Program-made: the position numbers and the translations under genes | Source: Anaerolineae bacterium | GTDB lineage: Bacteria > Chloroflexota > Anaerolineae > Aggregatilineales > Phototrophicaceae | Length of the DNA stretch: 64,000 nt | NCBI GenBank assembly: GCA_022822305.1 | Contig: JAJEBY010000002.1 | Location: forward strand, 124,001 to 188,000 | Direction: 5' to 3' | Notes under the pieces: generated by a model | The model's database searches: none | What the model was told of the DNA's origin: nothing | The model's input: the letters and a program-made list of their open reading frames with translations, nothing else | Part shown: positions 7,945 to 16,817 of the stretch, piece by piece | Position numbering within the stretch: position 1 is the first letter of the stretch | Layout: each line of letters opens with the position of its first letter

Positions 7945-9600
7945 ATGTCAAAGCATATCGTAAAAATAGAGCGCCTGCAGAAGTACTTTGGCGCCAAGCT
8001 CATTCTGGATGATGTGCAGTTGAGCTTAACTCGCGGCGAGCGCGCTGTGCTGGTTGGCGAAAATGGCGTGGGCAAATCCACGTTGGCGCGGCTGATGCTG
8101 GGGCGGGAGGCCGCCGAGCGCGGTTCGGTTGTGATTGCTGCGGGCGCTATCGTCGGGTATCTGCCGCAAGAAGTGCATGTATCACCGCAATTGAGCGTCC
8201 AGCAGTATATCGAATCCGTGATCGGCGAATTGCAGTTGCTGCGCCAAGAGTTGGCGCTGCTTGAATCGGAAATGCTAGCCGCCGTCGATCTCGACCGGGT
8301 GCTGCGCGAATACGGACGAGTACAGGAGCGATACGAACAGCGGGGCGGATATACGCTTGAAGAGCGGCTAGAGCGGATTTTCGCCGGCCTGGAGATCACG
8401 CATATAGACCCATCACGCCCGATGGCGGCACTGAGCGGCGGCGAGAAGACACGCGTTGGTCTGGCGGCTTTGCTGCTGCAAGAACCGGATTTGCTGATCC
8501 TGGACGAACCCACCAATCATCTTGATCGGCGCGGGCTGACTTGGCTCGAAGATTACTTGCTCTCGTATCCCAACGCGCTCTTGATGATCACGCATGACCG
8601 CCACTTCATCAATGGCGTGGCCACCAAGATTCTTGATCTCTCGGCGGTGACGCGCAGCCTGACTACGTATCACGGCAGCTACGAAGATTATTTGGCGCAG
8701 CGCAAAGCCCAATACGATCAGGAGGTCGAAGCCTACCACCAGCAGGTGAACCGGATGAAGGCGTTGCGATCGCAGATCAAGCGAGAAACCCACGGTCATC
8801 GCCGGGCGCAGAAACCTTCCGATGGCGACAAATACATCCGCTGGCGTGGCGGCCAGACAGCCGAACGCAGCGCGGGAAAACTGGCGCGTTCGGCCCGGCA
8901 GCAACTGGAAACGCTGCAATCCAGCAAGCTGGACAATCCGCGCCATGTCTGGCAGATCGAATTTGATTTTGATCCGCATCCCTTGACCAGCATGGAACCG
9001 CTGCAACTACGGGAGCTCAGTTTCGGGTTCGGGGACGAGTTGCTGCTTGACGGCGTCAGCGCTACCTTGAACAAGGGCGATCGCATTGCACTGGTAGCGC
9101 CAAATGGCGGCGGCAAAACTACGCTCCTGCGATTGATTATGGGCGAGCTGCGCGCGAGAGCGGGTGAGGCGGCGGTGATGACCGGCGCTCGAATGGGTTA
9201 TCTGGATCAGACCGGAGACTCGTTCGACGACGGCCAAAATGTGCTGGGCGCGCTGCGTGATATCGCCGGCGACAGCGATGACAATCTATTGACATTGCTG
9301 CATCGCAGCGGGCTCTTCCGAGATGCCCACCTGGCCGGCAAGACAATCGCGCAGCTGAGCCTGGGCCAACGCCGGAAACTGGGTTTGGCTTGTCTGATTC
9401 ATCAGCGCGCCAATGTCCTGCTGCTGGATGAACCGACCAACCATCTCGATCTGCTCAGTCTGGAAGCCCTGGAAGAGGCCTTGATTGCATTCCCCGGGGC
9501 GATCCTGGCGGCCACTCATGATCGATATTTCATTGACAAAGTCGCCACGAAAGTGTGGCATTTGCGCGATGGCAAGCTTAGTGTGGAGTCACGCGCTTAA
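7945..9600 (+). CDS. ABC-F family ATPase
   Basis: A 551-residue soluble protein with two ABC ATPase domains and no membrane segments, the ABC-F layout of ribosome-binding translation factors (EttA, Uup and antibiotic-resistance relatives). Domain 1 has Walker A GENGVGKST, signature LSGGEKTRV and Walker B LLILDEPTNHLD. Domain 2 has PNGGGKTTLL, a variant signature LSLGQRRKL and VLLLDEPTNHLD. Both domains contain the switch His in ITHDR/ATHDR. The linker between the domains is long, basic and predicted helical, as in the P-site tRNA interaction motif. The start at 7945 (MSKHIVKIE) is chosen because strand 1 of the ATPase begins there. The stop overlaps the convergent TPR gene's stop. Confidence 0.93.
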   Translation: MSKHIVKIERLQKYFGAKLILDDVQLSLTRGERAVLVGENGVGKSTLARLMLGREAAERGSVVIAAGAIVGYLPQEVHVSPQLSVQQYIESVIGELQLLRQELALLESEMLAAVDLDRVLREYGRVQERYEQRGGYTLEERLERIFAGLEITHIDPSRPMAALSGGEKTRVGLAALLLQEPDLLILDEPTNHLDRRGLTWLEDYLLSYPNALLMITHDRHFINGVATKILDLSAVTRSLTTYHGSYEDYLAQRKAQYDQEVEAYHQQVNRMKALRSQIKRETHGHRRAQKPSDGDKYIRWRGGQTAERSAGKLARSARQQLETLQSSKLDNPRHVWQIEFDFDPHPLTSMEPLQLRELSFGFGDELLLDGVSATLNKGDRIALVAPNGGGKTTLLRLIMGELRARAGEAAVMTGARMGYLDQTGDSFDDGQNVLGALRDIAGDSDDNLLTLLHRSGLFRDAHLAGKTIAQLSLGQRRKLGLACLIHQRANVLLLDEPTNHLDLLSLEALEEALIAFPGAILAATHDRYFIDKVATKVWHLRDGKLSVESRA

Positions 9601-10496
9601 TCGAAATCAATCGGGATGTTGACCTTGGCGCTGTCAGCATCGGGATCGTCGTCGGCATCGGCTGCTATGGCGCTGATGTCTTCATCAGATCCGCTGATAT
9701 TGATGCGCACCTTACTGTCGCTTCGCTGCCAGCCTTTGCGCGATCTGCTCTTTTTCTTCTTGGGCTTGCGCGCAGACGACATGATCTTGACCTCCAGTTC
9801 GAAGTCTTCGTCCGCTTCGGCGCCGGCGGCGGTGACATCGATTCTGTTTGGGGCGGCCGGATCGACGGCGCTGACTGCCTTGCCGCTGCTTTGGGTTCCG
9901 ACTGGAATTAATGAAGTGTCGGCTGGCGTCTCTGGCGCTGCCGATGAATCCGACGCAACCGGCGCCGCTTCAGCGCCAATCTGGTCCGACTCATTCAAGG
10001 ATTGCCGCAGGCCACTGACGAGCGCTTTGACATCTTCTTCGAAAATATCCCAGCGCGAGGGCGCTAAGGAATCCAGCATCAAGTCCAGCGCGTCCAAGAG
10101 CGCCATCGTCGAGCGGCCGGCGCCAACGTGGCTGAAAATTCTGAAGGCGCGCAGCGGTCGATAAGACGGGTGCAATCGCAATCCTTCGTCGACGACCTCC
10201 AACGCCTCTTCAAACTCGCCCAAGCTGTATAAGGTCGAGGTCAAGCGAGCGTACAATCTGGGCATATCTTTCGCCGGCAAGCCCTTGCGTTTTGGCAGGG
10301 CCAGCAACGCGCGATAGAGCGGCAGGGCTTGTTCGGGCACACCGAATGCGCCCCAGGCAGCCGCCAGTTCAAACTTGACACGGGCGTTGTCTGGGTAGGT
10401 TTCATGCAGTTGGCGGAAGTGCTCGATCGCGGCCTCGTGCTTGCCCTGTGTCTTTAGCTGGAGGCCGGCATCAATGAGTTCGCTGATGACTGCCAT
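9597..10496 (-). CDS. tetratricopeptide-repeat protein with acidic low-complexity tail
   Basis: A 299-residue protein. The first 150 residues form about three to four TPR-like helical pairs (for example KTQGKHEAAIEHFRQLHETY and SLGEFEEALEVVDEGLRLHP), suited to protein-protein contacts. The rest is disordered: a Ser/Ala/Glu-rich linker, a basic patch of Lys and Arg (KPKKKKSRSRK), then an Asp-rich end. No enzyme motif is present. GAGGG lies 8 bases before the ATG. The gene converges with the ABC-F gene, and the two stop codons share TTAA. A role as scaffold is inference only. Confidence 0.75.
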   Translation of the reverse strand: MAVISELIDAGLQLKTQGKHEAAIEHFRQLHETYPDNARVKFELAAAWGAFGVPEQALPLYRALLALPKRKGLPAKDMPRLYARLTSTLYSLGEFEEALEVVDEGLRLHPSYRPLRAFRIFSHVGAGRSTMALLDALDLMLDSLAPSRWDIFEEDVKALVSGLRQSLNESDQIGAEAAPVASDSSAAPETPADTSLIPVGTQSSGKAVSAVDPAAPNRIDVTAAGAEADEDFELEVKIMSSARKPKKKKSRSRKGWQRSDSKVRINISGSDEDISAIAADADDDPDADSAKVNIPIDFD

Positions 10497-10639
10497 GGAG
10501 GATGTCCCTCGAAATTAGACTCACGTTGCAGTATAGCATGTTGCATTCATTCTACGCAGCGAGTGTCAGGAAGTCGCGGAGGCGGCCAGCGCTCATAGGT
10601 TGTGGCTGCTTTCACAATTGGAAGCGTCAAATCGCATGC

Positions 10640-12073
10640 TTAATCTCGCCATGCTGGAAATGATTGGGCGCTGAAATCAGGCACGACCAAGCCGTCATCA
10701 AGCCAGCGGCGCAGATCTACTTCAGCGGCCACTGACGCCGGAAAGCCGCTTGGCGCGGATTTCACCAGCTCGATGAGCAATTTGTCCCGTCGCCATTCGC
10801 TGAGGAAATCGTGAAATATGCCGGAGTTCGGTGATAGAAAGCACCATGGCGACAGGCGGAATAGGGTGTCTTCGTTGAAGCGGGTGATCCGATAAGGCAG
10901 TTGCGGCCGCTTTTGCGCATTGAGGATGACATCGGCGTATCGCCTCACCATGCGCTCTTGCGAGAACTCCGACTTCAAATGAGCGAGAGTTGCGGCTGAT
11001 GTGCGGCGTTTATCGCGCAAGATGGTATGGGCGCGCGCGGCCGCCGCATCAATATCACCGTAGTCGACGCGCTCGACATGTTCATCCGGCAGGAGATCGC
11101 GGTAGGTCGCCACCCGCGACAAAACGGCGGGCGTCCCGCAGCCCAGGGATTCGAAGGGCGTATTGCCAAACGTCTCGACGCAGCTGCCGATACACATGGT
11201 GACATCCCCGAGGCTGTAATATTCGGCGATCAGGGCTTCGCTGATCCAGTCATGGAGGATGAAGTTGTCGGATAGTCCCGCGGCGGCGATCGCGCTCTGC
11301 AGTTTATGGTAATAGTCGCGACTGCCGGGTTCGCTTTCGGCATCGAGCCAGCGCGGCGCCAGAACTCGCAACTGTTCCCAGCCGTACTCGCGCACCAGCT
11401 TCTGCGCCACCTTCAGCACTTCGTAGATACCCTTGGAGAGCTCCGGCCGATGAGGAAAGAGCATGACGGGATGGTCGACGATTTCACTTGGGAGAACTTC
11501 AAGAATCTTGTCCGGCGGCGTGTAACAGAACTTTTCCCAGTTGAAGCCGTTATGGATGGCGTGCATGCGCTCGCCGATCGTGGGTGTAAACTGCGATACC
11601 ACTGCGTGATAGGATGCGCGCGTGTGCTCCGAAGGCAGTATCCACTCGTCGCCTTGAAAGAGCAGCGCGCTTTGTAGCGTTTCCGGATAGATGATGCTGC
11701 GCAGCGAGATTACGGTGGGTTTGTCTTGGTAGACGTATGGAAAGATCAGACCACCGTCATGGCTATAGTGAATATCAGCCTCGGCGATGGCATTGCCGAC
11801 GTCGCGCATGGCATTGGCGATATGATAGAGCGGCGTGAAATAAGGCTCGGGGTAAGGCTGCTTGAAGCGCAAGATCGGTTTGATTTGCACATTTTCGTGC
11901 CATTGAAATGGTTGCGTGGAGCCGTCGCGCCGCGTCGACAGAATGGTCAGTCTATGCCCCAATTCGCCCAGGTGCAGCGCAACCTTCTTGAGTTGGTTCT
12001 GACCACCGCCCATGGCGAAATCCGCGAAAAGCGGCGTCATCGAAAAGACGGCGATGCGTTTGCTGGTCTTCAT
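10640..12073 (-). CDS. glycosyltransferase (GT4-like, GT-B fold)
   Basis: A 477-residue protein starting MKTSKRIAVFSMTP, with the N-terminal glycine-rich acceptor loop MGGGQNQLKKVALHLGELGH and the C-terminal nucleotide-sugar site EX7E (E in CVETFGNTPFESLGCGTP). This matches retaining GT-B glycosyltransferases of family 4. The last 90 residues after the Rossmann domain are an extra helical region I do not recognise. The frame also runs to a GTG at 12106, 11 codons upstream. Neither start has a good ribosome binding site, and I prefer the ATG because the first beta strand follows at once. Donor and acceptor are unknown, and no other cell-envelope genes adjoin it. Confidence 0.82.
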   Translation of the reverse strand: MKTSKRIAVFSMTPLFADFAMGGGQNQLKKVALHLGELGHRLTILSTRRDGSTQPFQWHENVQIKPILRFKQPYPEPYFTPLYHIANAMRDVGNAIAEADIHYSHDGGLIFPYVYQDKPTVISLRSIIYPETLQSALLFQGDEWILPSEHTRASYHAVVSQFTPTIGERMHAIHNGFNWEKFCYTPPDKILEVLPSEIVDHPVMLFPHRPELSKGIYEVLKVAQKLVREYGWEQLRVLAPRWLDAESEPGSRDYYHKLQSAIAAAGLSDNFILHDWISEALIAEYYSLGDVTMCIGSCVETFGNTPFESLGCGTPAVLSRVATYRDLLPDEHVERVDYGDIDAAAARAHTILRDKRRTSAATLAHLKSEFSQERMVRRYADVILNAQKRPQLPYRITRFNEDTLFRLSPWCFLSPNSGIFHDFLSEWRRDKLLIELVKSAPSGFPASVAAEVDLRRWLDDGLVVPDFSAQSFPAWRD

Positions 12074-12162
12074 CGGAAGGAGTGTAACACTTTGTGCGTC
12101 GCGCACAACCTCTAGGCTAAAGCGGGGAGTTTCGCGCTATCTGCTCAGGATGATTCCGCAAA

Positions 12163-12891
12163 TCAGTCGCAGATTACTGTGCCTACCGAGGTATCGCCTT
12201 GCAGAGCCTTGACAAGATCATCCGGATTCCAGAAATTGAGCACGATGATGGGCATCTCGTTTTCCTGACACAAGGTGAAGGCGGTGGTATCCATCACTTC
12301 CAGTTTGCGATCGAGCACCTGCTGATAACCAAGTTTGCTAAAGCGGATAGTGTCCGAATGCTTCATCGGATCATCGGAGTAGACACCATCGACTTTGGTG
12401 GCTTTGACGATGACATCGGCGTGGATCTCGCTTGCGCGCAAGGCGGCAGCCGAATCGGTGGTGAAATAGGGACTGCCGATGCCGCCGCACAAGATGACCA
12501 CGCGGCCTTTTTCCATGTGGCGAATGGCGCGCAGGCGGATGTAGGGTTCTGCGACCGCGTTCATTTGTACGGCAGTTTGCACGCGTACGCCGATCCCTAG
12601 GCGCTCGATGGCGTCTTGCAGGGCCAAGCCGTTCATCACGGTCGCGATCATGCCCATGTGATCGGCTGTGCTGCGATCCATGCCCAGTTTTGCCGCCGGC
12701 TCGCCGCGCCAAAGGTTGCCGCCGCCAATGACGATGGCGACTTCCATGCCGAGCGCATAGACTTCCTTGACACGCTGGGCGATATAGGCGGCCTTCTCGG
12801 GATCAATGCCTATACCGCTGTCGCCGGCCAAGGCTTCGCCGCTCAGTTTCAACAAAATGCGCTGGTAGGGTTGCCCAGTTGAATCGCTCAT
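12163..12891 (-). CDS. pyrH: UMP kinase
   Basis: Hexameric bacterial UMP kinase of 242 residues, phosphorylating UMP to UDP in pyrimidine synthesis. The amino-acid-kinase fold is plain: RILLKLSGEAL at the N-terminus, IVIGGGNLWRG, the segment DRSTADHMGMIATVMNG typical of PyrH, and IVLNFWNPDDL near the end. Its ATG overlaps the TGA of the upstream MerB-like gene by four bases (ATGA), so the two are likely translationally coupled. In many bacteria pyrH follows tsf and precedes frr. Here the MerB-like gene and a terminator lie between tsf and pyrH, and frr is not in the window. Confidence 0.97.
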   Translation of the reverse strand: MSDSTGQPYQRILLKLSGEALAGDSGIGIDPEKAAYIAQRVKEVYALGMEVAIVIGGGNLWRGEPAAKLGMDRSTADHMGMIATVMNGLALQDAIERLGIGVRVQTAVQMNAVAEPYIRLRAIRHMEKGRVVILCGGIGSPYFTTDSAAALRASEIHADVIVKATKVDGVYSDDPMKHSDTIRFSKLGYQQVLDRKLEVMDTTAFTLCQENEMPIIVLNFWNPDDLVKALQGDTSVGTVICD

Positions 12892-13610
12892 CTACACTCC
12901 TCGTCGCTAAGTTGTGGCGTTGCGACTGCCTGCGTCGTTTCTCGCGCGCTCCAAAACTCACTCGTCAGGTCCAGGGCGGTGAAAATCTTTAGCGCGCTTT
13001 CAACTGTGTGGCCGCGGAAATCACGCTTCATACGATCAGAATACCAGAGCCGTGACAATTCCCAAACCTGTTCAAGGGACAGGGTTGCGCCCTGCTTACG
13101 TCCGCGCAAGCGTCGCCATTGGTCGACTTCGTCCTCCGACCGGAAGATCAAGATCGTCGCTCAAGTATCTATCAGATCGTCGTACCAGTGTCGAAAAGGT
13201 ATCGCGAAGTGCACGCAGGCCGTCTCATCATAGACCAACTCCCCATCCTGCACTCTGATCGAAATCACCTCGCCGTCAAGGGGGCGCCGCGCGCTGATGC
13301 TGGCATCCTCATGCAACATGGCCGGGATACCCAGCGAATCCCAGGCGCAGTTGGCGTAGAAGGCTCGATCGCCGACCGCAACGCGATAATCCGTTTCCTT
13401 GGCCGAAAGCGGACTCGCCATCAGGACTTCGTCAGTGCCTGGCTTCAGAAAGAGCGCATGGGCATCGTGCAACCGCCGCAGCGATTCTCGCGCCGTGGCA
13501 ACTGTTATCCCAAAGCGCTGAGCGATATGATGCGCATCGGGAGGCAATCCCGCGCCGACAAAGCACTGGTAGATATAGTGTCGAATGTCCCAGTCAAATT
13601 GCCCAAGCAT
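12888..13610 (-). CDS. MerB-like (alkylmercury lyase family) candidate selenoprotein, TGA read as Sec
   Basis: One 240-residue protein if the in-frame TGA at 13161-13163 is decoded. The first 149 residues hold a winged-helix-like domain (IAQRFGITVATARESLRRLH) and the MerB core with NCAWDSLGIPAML, where Cys and Asp match the C96/D99 pair of MerB, then CVHFAIP. Codon 150 is TGA. The same frame continues ATILIFRSEDEVDQW and LSLEQVWELSRLWY to a normal stop. In relatives I remember, a Cys sits at this place in a motif like FTC-x-TI-x-x-FRSEEHV, so the TGA replaces Cys. A hairpin with loop GGTC follows. Read conventionally the locus would be two ORFs separated by nine bases. Substrate is uncertain: this family includes organomercurial lyases and uncharacterised thiol proteins. 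The final TGA overlaps the pyrH start. Confidence 0.75.
13132..13163 (-). promoter_or_regulatory. candidate bacterial SECIS element after in-frame TGA
   Basis: Read on the minus strand, the TGA (13163-13161) is followed after 13 bases by the stem TCTTCC (13147-13142), loop GGTC (13141-13138) and GGAGGA (13137-13132), which pairs throughout with one T-G wobble. E. coli fdhF has a GGUC apical loop starting 18 bases after its UGA. Here the loop starts after 19. A U sits at the position of the bulged U17 of fdhF, though it can pair here. SelB binding is inferred from this resemblance only. Confidence 0.55.
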
Positions 13611-13710
13611 GTGAGATCGTAGTCTGATAACGCCGCGCTCGAATCACAATTGTGTCATTCGCGGTCAAGCGCGATCCGAAGGCTGAACTTAACATTGGCA
13701 TAGCAAACGC

Positions 13711-13744
13711 GAAAAAAGAGGGGATTAGCAGGTTGCCAATCCCC
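13711..13744 (-). terminator. intrinsic terminator after tsf
   Basis: On the minus strand GGGGATT (13744-13738) pairs with AATCCCC (13726-13720) around an 11-base loop, followed by TCTTTTTTC. It lies about 57 bases past the tsf stop. It therefore separates the rpsB-tsf unit from the MerB-like/pyrH unit, which needs its own promoter between here and 13611. Confidence 0.8.
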
Positions 13745-13800
13745 AGTCGATTGCGATATCCGCACCTGTCGGGTTATGAGAGTCCGCTTTCCACAAATCC

Positions 13801-14406
13801 TTATGCGCCATCGCCGATGGCGATACGCCGGAAGCGACCGATATTGATGGTTTCGCCGACCTCGGCCACGGTCTCTTGCAAGTATTGACCGACGGTCTTG
13901 TCATCATCTTTGATGAAAGACTGTTCCATCAGCACAATCTCTTCGTACCACTTGTTCATGCGCCCGGATACCATTTTCTCCGCTATATTAGCCGGTTTGC
14001 CTTCCTCCAGCGCGCGTTCCAGCTGCACTTTGGATTCGGCCGCGACGACGTCTTCGGGCACGTCTTCCCGCTTGACATATTTGGGATCGAGGTTGGCGAT
14101 ATGCATGGCGATGTCTTTGGCGAAGACCTTGAAGGGTTCGGTCGCGGCTACGAAGTCAGTCTCACAAAGGACTTCGACGATGACAGCCAGACGTTGATCG
14201 AAATGAACGTAACTGCCGATAACGCCCTCGTTAGCGCTTCGTCCCTTGCCTTGCAGCTTGATCCCATCCTTCAGCGCTTTTTCGCGCAAGAATGTGGCTG
14301 CTTGATCCATATCACCATCAAATTGTTCCAGCGCCTTCTTACAGTCGAGGGGTCCGGCGCCAGTTTTCTCGCGAAGTGCCTTTACTTGTTTTGCGCTTAC
14401 AGCCAT
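13801..14406 (-). CDS. tsf: elongation factor Ts
   Basis: Guanine-nucleotide exchange factor for EF-Tu, 201 residues. The UBA-like N-terminal domain reads VKALREKTGAGPLDCKKAL, and the core carries the invariant CETDFVA segment used to displace Mg2+ from EF-Tu. It is the short form (one core subdomain reduced), similar in length to that of Thermus and clearly shorter than the 283-residue E. coli protein. The ATG at 14406 gives the conserved N-terminus, while the frame extends six codons upstream. It follows rpsB by 33 bases in the standard rpsB-tsf order. Confidence 0.96.
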   Translation of the reverse strand: MAVSAKQVKALREKTGAGPLDCKKALEQFDGDMDQAATFLREKALKDGIKLQGKGRSANEGVIGSYVHFDQRLAVIVEVLCETDFVAATEPFKVFAKDIAMHIANLDPKYVKREDVPEDVVAAESKVQLERALEEGKPANIAEKMVSGRMNKWYEEIVLMEQSFIKDDDKTVGQYLQETVAEVGETINIGRFRRIAIGDGA

Positions 14407-14439
14407 TTGCCTTACAGTCTCCATTCGTCAGGTTAGCGC

Positions 14440-15387
14440 TCAAACGTCGCTGGTTTTACTTTCAACATTATCGTCAGCGCTCGCAGCGTCGTTTTCCACG
14501 GCGTCGCCAGTCTCATCGGCGTCAGATCCGTCCGCTGCGGATTCATCGGACGCGGAGTCGCTGTCTTCACCCTCACCGAAGAGCCTGGAATCACGCAGCT
14601 TGGCCAGCGTGGATTCGCCGAGCAGGTCTTCGTCCGCCAATTCCTGTTCGTCCATATCGACAAAGAGTACGTCTTCGTCCTCTTCATCACCGGCCGATTG
14701 GCGCAGGTTGCGCCCCTCGATCACGGCATCAGCCAACGCGCCCACCAGCAGTCTTATCGACCGCATAGCGTCGTCGTTGGCGGGCAAGATGTGATCTACG
14801 AGGTCAGGATCAGCATTGGTATCGACCAGGGCCAGCACCGGAATTCTGAGGATATTGGCTTCTTTCACAGCGGTGTGTTCACGCTCGGCATCGACCACGA
14901 TCAGCAAATCCGGGATGCGCTTCATCTCTCGGATGCCACCGAGGCGCAGCTGCAATTTGGATATCTTGCGACCCAGAACCAGCGCTTCTTTCTTGGTCAG
15001 CCGATCGAACTCGCCGGCATCTCGCCGCTGTTCCAATTGCTTGAGTGTGTCGATGCGGCTGCGGATGGTCTTCCAGTTGGTCAGCGTGCCGCCGAGCCAG
15101 CGATAATTGACGTAGGGCATACCACAACGCCCGGCTTCCCGCTGGATGATCTCCTGCGCCTGGCGCTTGGTGCCGACGAATAGCACCGAGCCGCCGTCGG
15201 CGATCAAGTTGGCGATCTTGTCGTGGAAGCTGTTCAGATTTCTCAGGGTGATTTGTAGATCGATAATGTGAATCCCGTTGCGTTGGGTGAAGATGAATTC
15301 CTTCATCTTGGGATTCCACTTGTTGGTGCGGTGACCGAAGTGTACACCGGTCTCGAGCAGGGCGCGCATCCTTACTGCTGAGGGCAT
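14440..15387 (-). CDS. rpsB: 30S ribosomal protein S2 with long acidic C-terminal extension
   Basis: Small-subunit protein S2, 315 residues. The conserved body runs to about residue 230: RALLETGVHFGHRTNKWNPKM at the start, FVGTKRQAQEIIQ, NYRWLGGTLTNWKTI and IPVLALVDTNADPDLVDHILPANDDA. The remaining 85 residues are dominated by Asp, Glu, Ser and Ala with no fold visible. Ordinary S2 proteins end near 240-260. AAGGAG lies 9 bases before the ATG. It heads the rpsB-tsf transcript, with a promoter candidate at 15530-15558. Confidence 0.96.
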   Translation of the reverse strand: MPSAVRMRALLETGVHFGHRTNKWNPKMKEFIFTQRNGIHIIDLQITLRNLNSFHDKIANLIADGGSVLFVGTKRQAQEIIQREAGRCGMPYVNYRWLGGTLTNWKTIRSRIDTLKQLEQRRDAGEFDRLTKKEALVLGRKISKLQLRLGGIREMKRIPDLLIVVDAEREHTAVKEANILRIPVLALVDTNADPDLVDHILPANDDAMRSIRLLVGALADAVIEGRNLRQSAGDEEDEDVLFVDMDEQELADEDLLGESTLAKLRDSRLFGEGEDSDSASDESAADGSDADETGDAVENDAASADDNVESKTSDV

Positions 15388-15529
15388 TTCGACTACTCCT
15401 TGACAATTGGTGTTTTAGTCTCGCACATCGTTCATCCTCCGGCGTGAATCCGACAACGCGGACAACACCCGCCGCGAGTCCCGATGTGTGGGATTGGGAA
15501 CCGTAATGTTATTACTGATTCAGCGGCGC

Positions 15530-15558
15530 ATTTTATCATAGCCACTGGACCGGGACAA
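15530..15558 (-). promoter_or_regulatory. candidate promoter of rpsB-tsf
   Basis: On the minus strand TTGTCC (15558-15553), a 17-base spacer and TAAAAT (15535-15530). It would give a leader of about 135 bases, long enough for autoregulation by S2, but I see no S2-binding structure I can name. Confidence 0.45.
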
Positions 15559-15594
15559 TGTCTGGTTTGCCCTATTGCATGGCCATGCCACAGC

Positions 15595-16722
15595 CTATGT
15601 GGAAGATTCGCCCAAGATTTCTTCCAAGGCATCAATGAAAGCTTGATTGTCTTCGCGAATACTCAGACTGATGCGCATGCAATAGGGCATGTTGTTGCGT
15701 GCCTGGCCGCGCAACAAGAATCCGCGCTCGAGCAGCCGTTGCTCCAACGCTTCCGCCAGCATCTTAGTCTCGAAGAGGATGAAATTCGCCGCGGGCCGCC
15801 AATATCGGATATCCAGGCGATCGAATTGCTCGCAGACCCAGGCCGCTTCACCACGCAGGATCTCCACGACATGACGCAGGTGAGCTTGATCTTCGCAGGC
15901 GGCGATGCCGGCCGCCAACGCCAGCTTGTTCTGGTGAAAGCCGCGGTGCATGCCGGCGATGTAGTTTGCGATCTCCGGCCGCGCGATGCCGTATCCGAGC
16001 CGCATACCGGCCAATCCATAAGCTTTGGAAAAACTGTGGACTATGGCGATGTTTTTTCCTTGGCGGACATATTGGATCGAATCGGGGAAGGCCGGGTCGT
16101 CGACAAAATGGTGATACACTTCGTCCGCCACGACCAGCACATGATCGGGTACCGCGCTGATTAGCGCGTCAATCTTGTCCGCGGGGATCACGGTTCCGGT
16201 GGGATTATTGGGATTACAAATCATGATCAGCTTTGTTTTTTCGTTGATCGCGCCGAGCACGGCCTCGACGCGGTATTCGAAAGTTTCCGGAACCAGCGGT
16301 ACATCAACAACAATCGCGCCCAGCGGCGATATAACACGGCTATAGGCCCCGGTGAAGGTGGGCGAGCATAGAATCACTTCGTCCCCGGAACTGAGAAACG
16401 CCCGTGCGATCAGCTCCAGCACTTCAAATCCACTGCATCCCGTGAATATGTGCTCGGGTGTCAGTTCGTCTCCCAGTACGTTTACAATGGCGCGCCTCAG
16501 CTTGATGTCGGAGAATTCCGGATAATAAGACAGCGTCGGCGCGATGGCGTTGATCGCTTCTACCACTCGCGGCGACGGTCCCAGCGGATTCTCGTTGTTT
16601 TGGAGCTTGTAGATGCGTTCCAGACTGTACATCCGCTGGATTTCTTCAAGCGACGGGCGGTCGTCTTTGCGGATGAACGGTTGGATATTGGCATTGAACT
16701 GGAGATCGGTCACGGTATTCAC
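15595..16722 (-). CDS. hisC: histidinol-phosphate aminotransferase
   Basis: PLP-dependent class I/II aminotransferase of 375 residues acting in histidine synthesis (imidazole-acetol phosphate to histidinol phosphate). Seen directly: the substrate-binding KLQNNENPLGPSP, the cofactor segment CNPNNPTGTVI, VVADEVYHHF with the Asp-Tyr pair, and the Schiff-base Lys in SFSKAYGLAGMRLGYG. The C-terminal Arg for the phosphate/carboxylate is in CMRISLS. It is not next to the HisRS-like/hisG pair at 52.7-55.3 kb, so histidine genes are scattered here. A related role on another aromatic substrate cannot be excluded. Confidence 0.88.
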   Translation of the reverse strand: MNTVTDLQFNANIQPFIRKDDRPSLEEIQRMYSLERIYKLQNNENPLGPSPRVVEAINAIAPTLSYYPEFSDIKLRRAIVNVLGDELTPEHIFTGCSGFEVLELIARAFLSSGDEVILCSPTFTGAYSRVISPLGAIVVDVPLVPETFEYRVEAVLGAINEKTKLIMICNPNNPTGTVIPADKIDALISAVPDHVLVVADEVYHHFVDDPAFPDSIQYVRQGKNIAIVHSFSKAYGLAGMRLGYGIARPEIANYIAGMHRGFHQNKLALAAGIAACEDQAHLRHVVEILRGEAAWVCEQFDRLDIRYWRPAANFILFETKMLAEALEQRLLERGFLLRGQARNNMPYCMRISLSIREDNQAFIDALEEILGESST

Positions 16723-16817
16723 TCTTGATTGTTAGCTCGTGCGCTCTTTCTTTCATGGTACTGAAGGACGGCGACGTCACTGCCCGGCTGCTTGCGGCAA
16801 ACCGCTATCTGCGGCGA

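Noticed and set aside
12888..13610. Reading the MerB-like locus as two separate genes or a pseudogene
   Set aside because: Both halves are in the same frame with only one TGA, similarity is continuous, no other disablement exists, and the last codon still overlaps pyrH neatly. A recent nonsense mutation is still possible but less likely.
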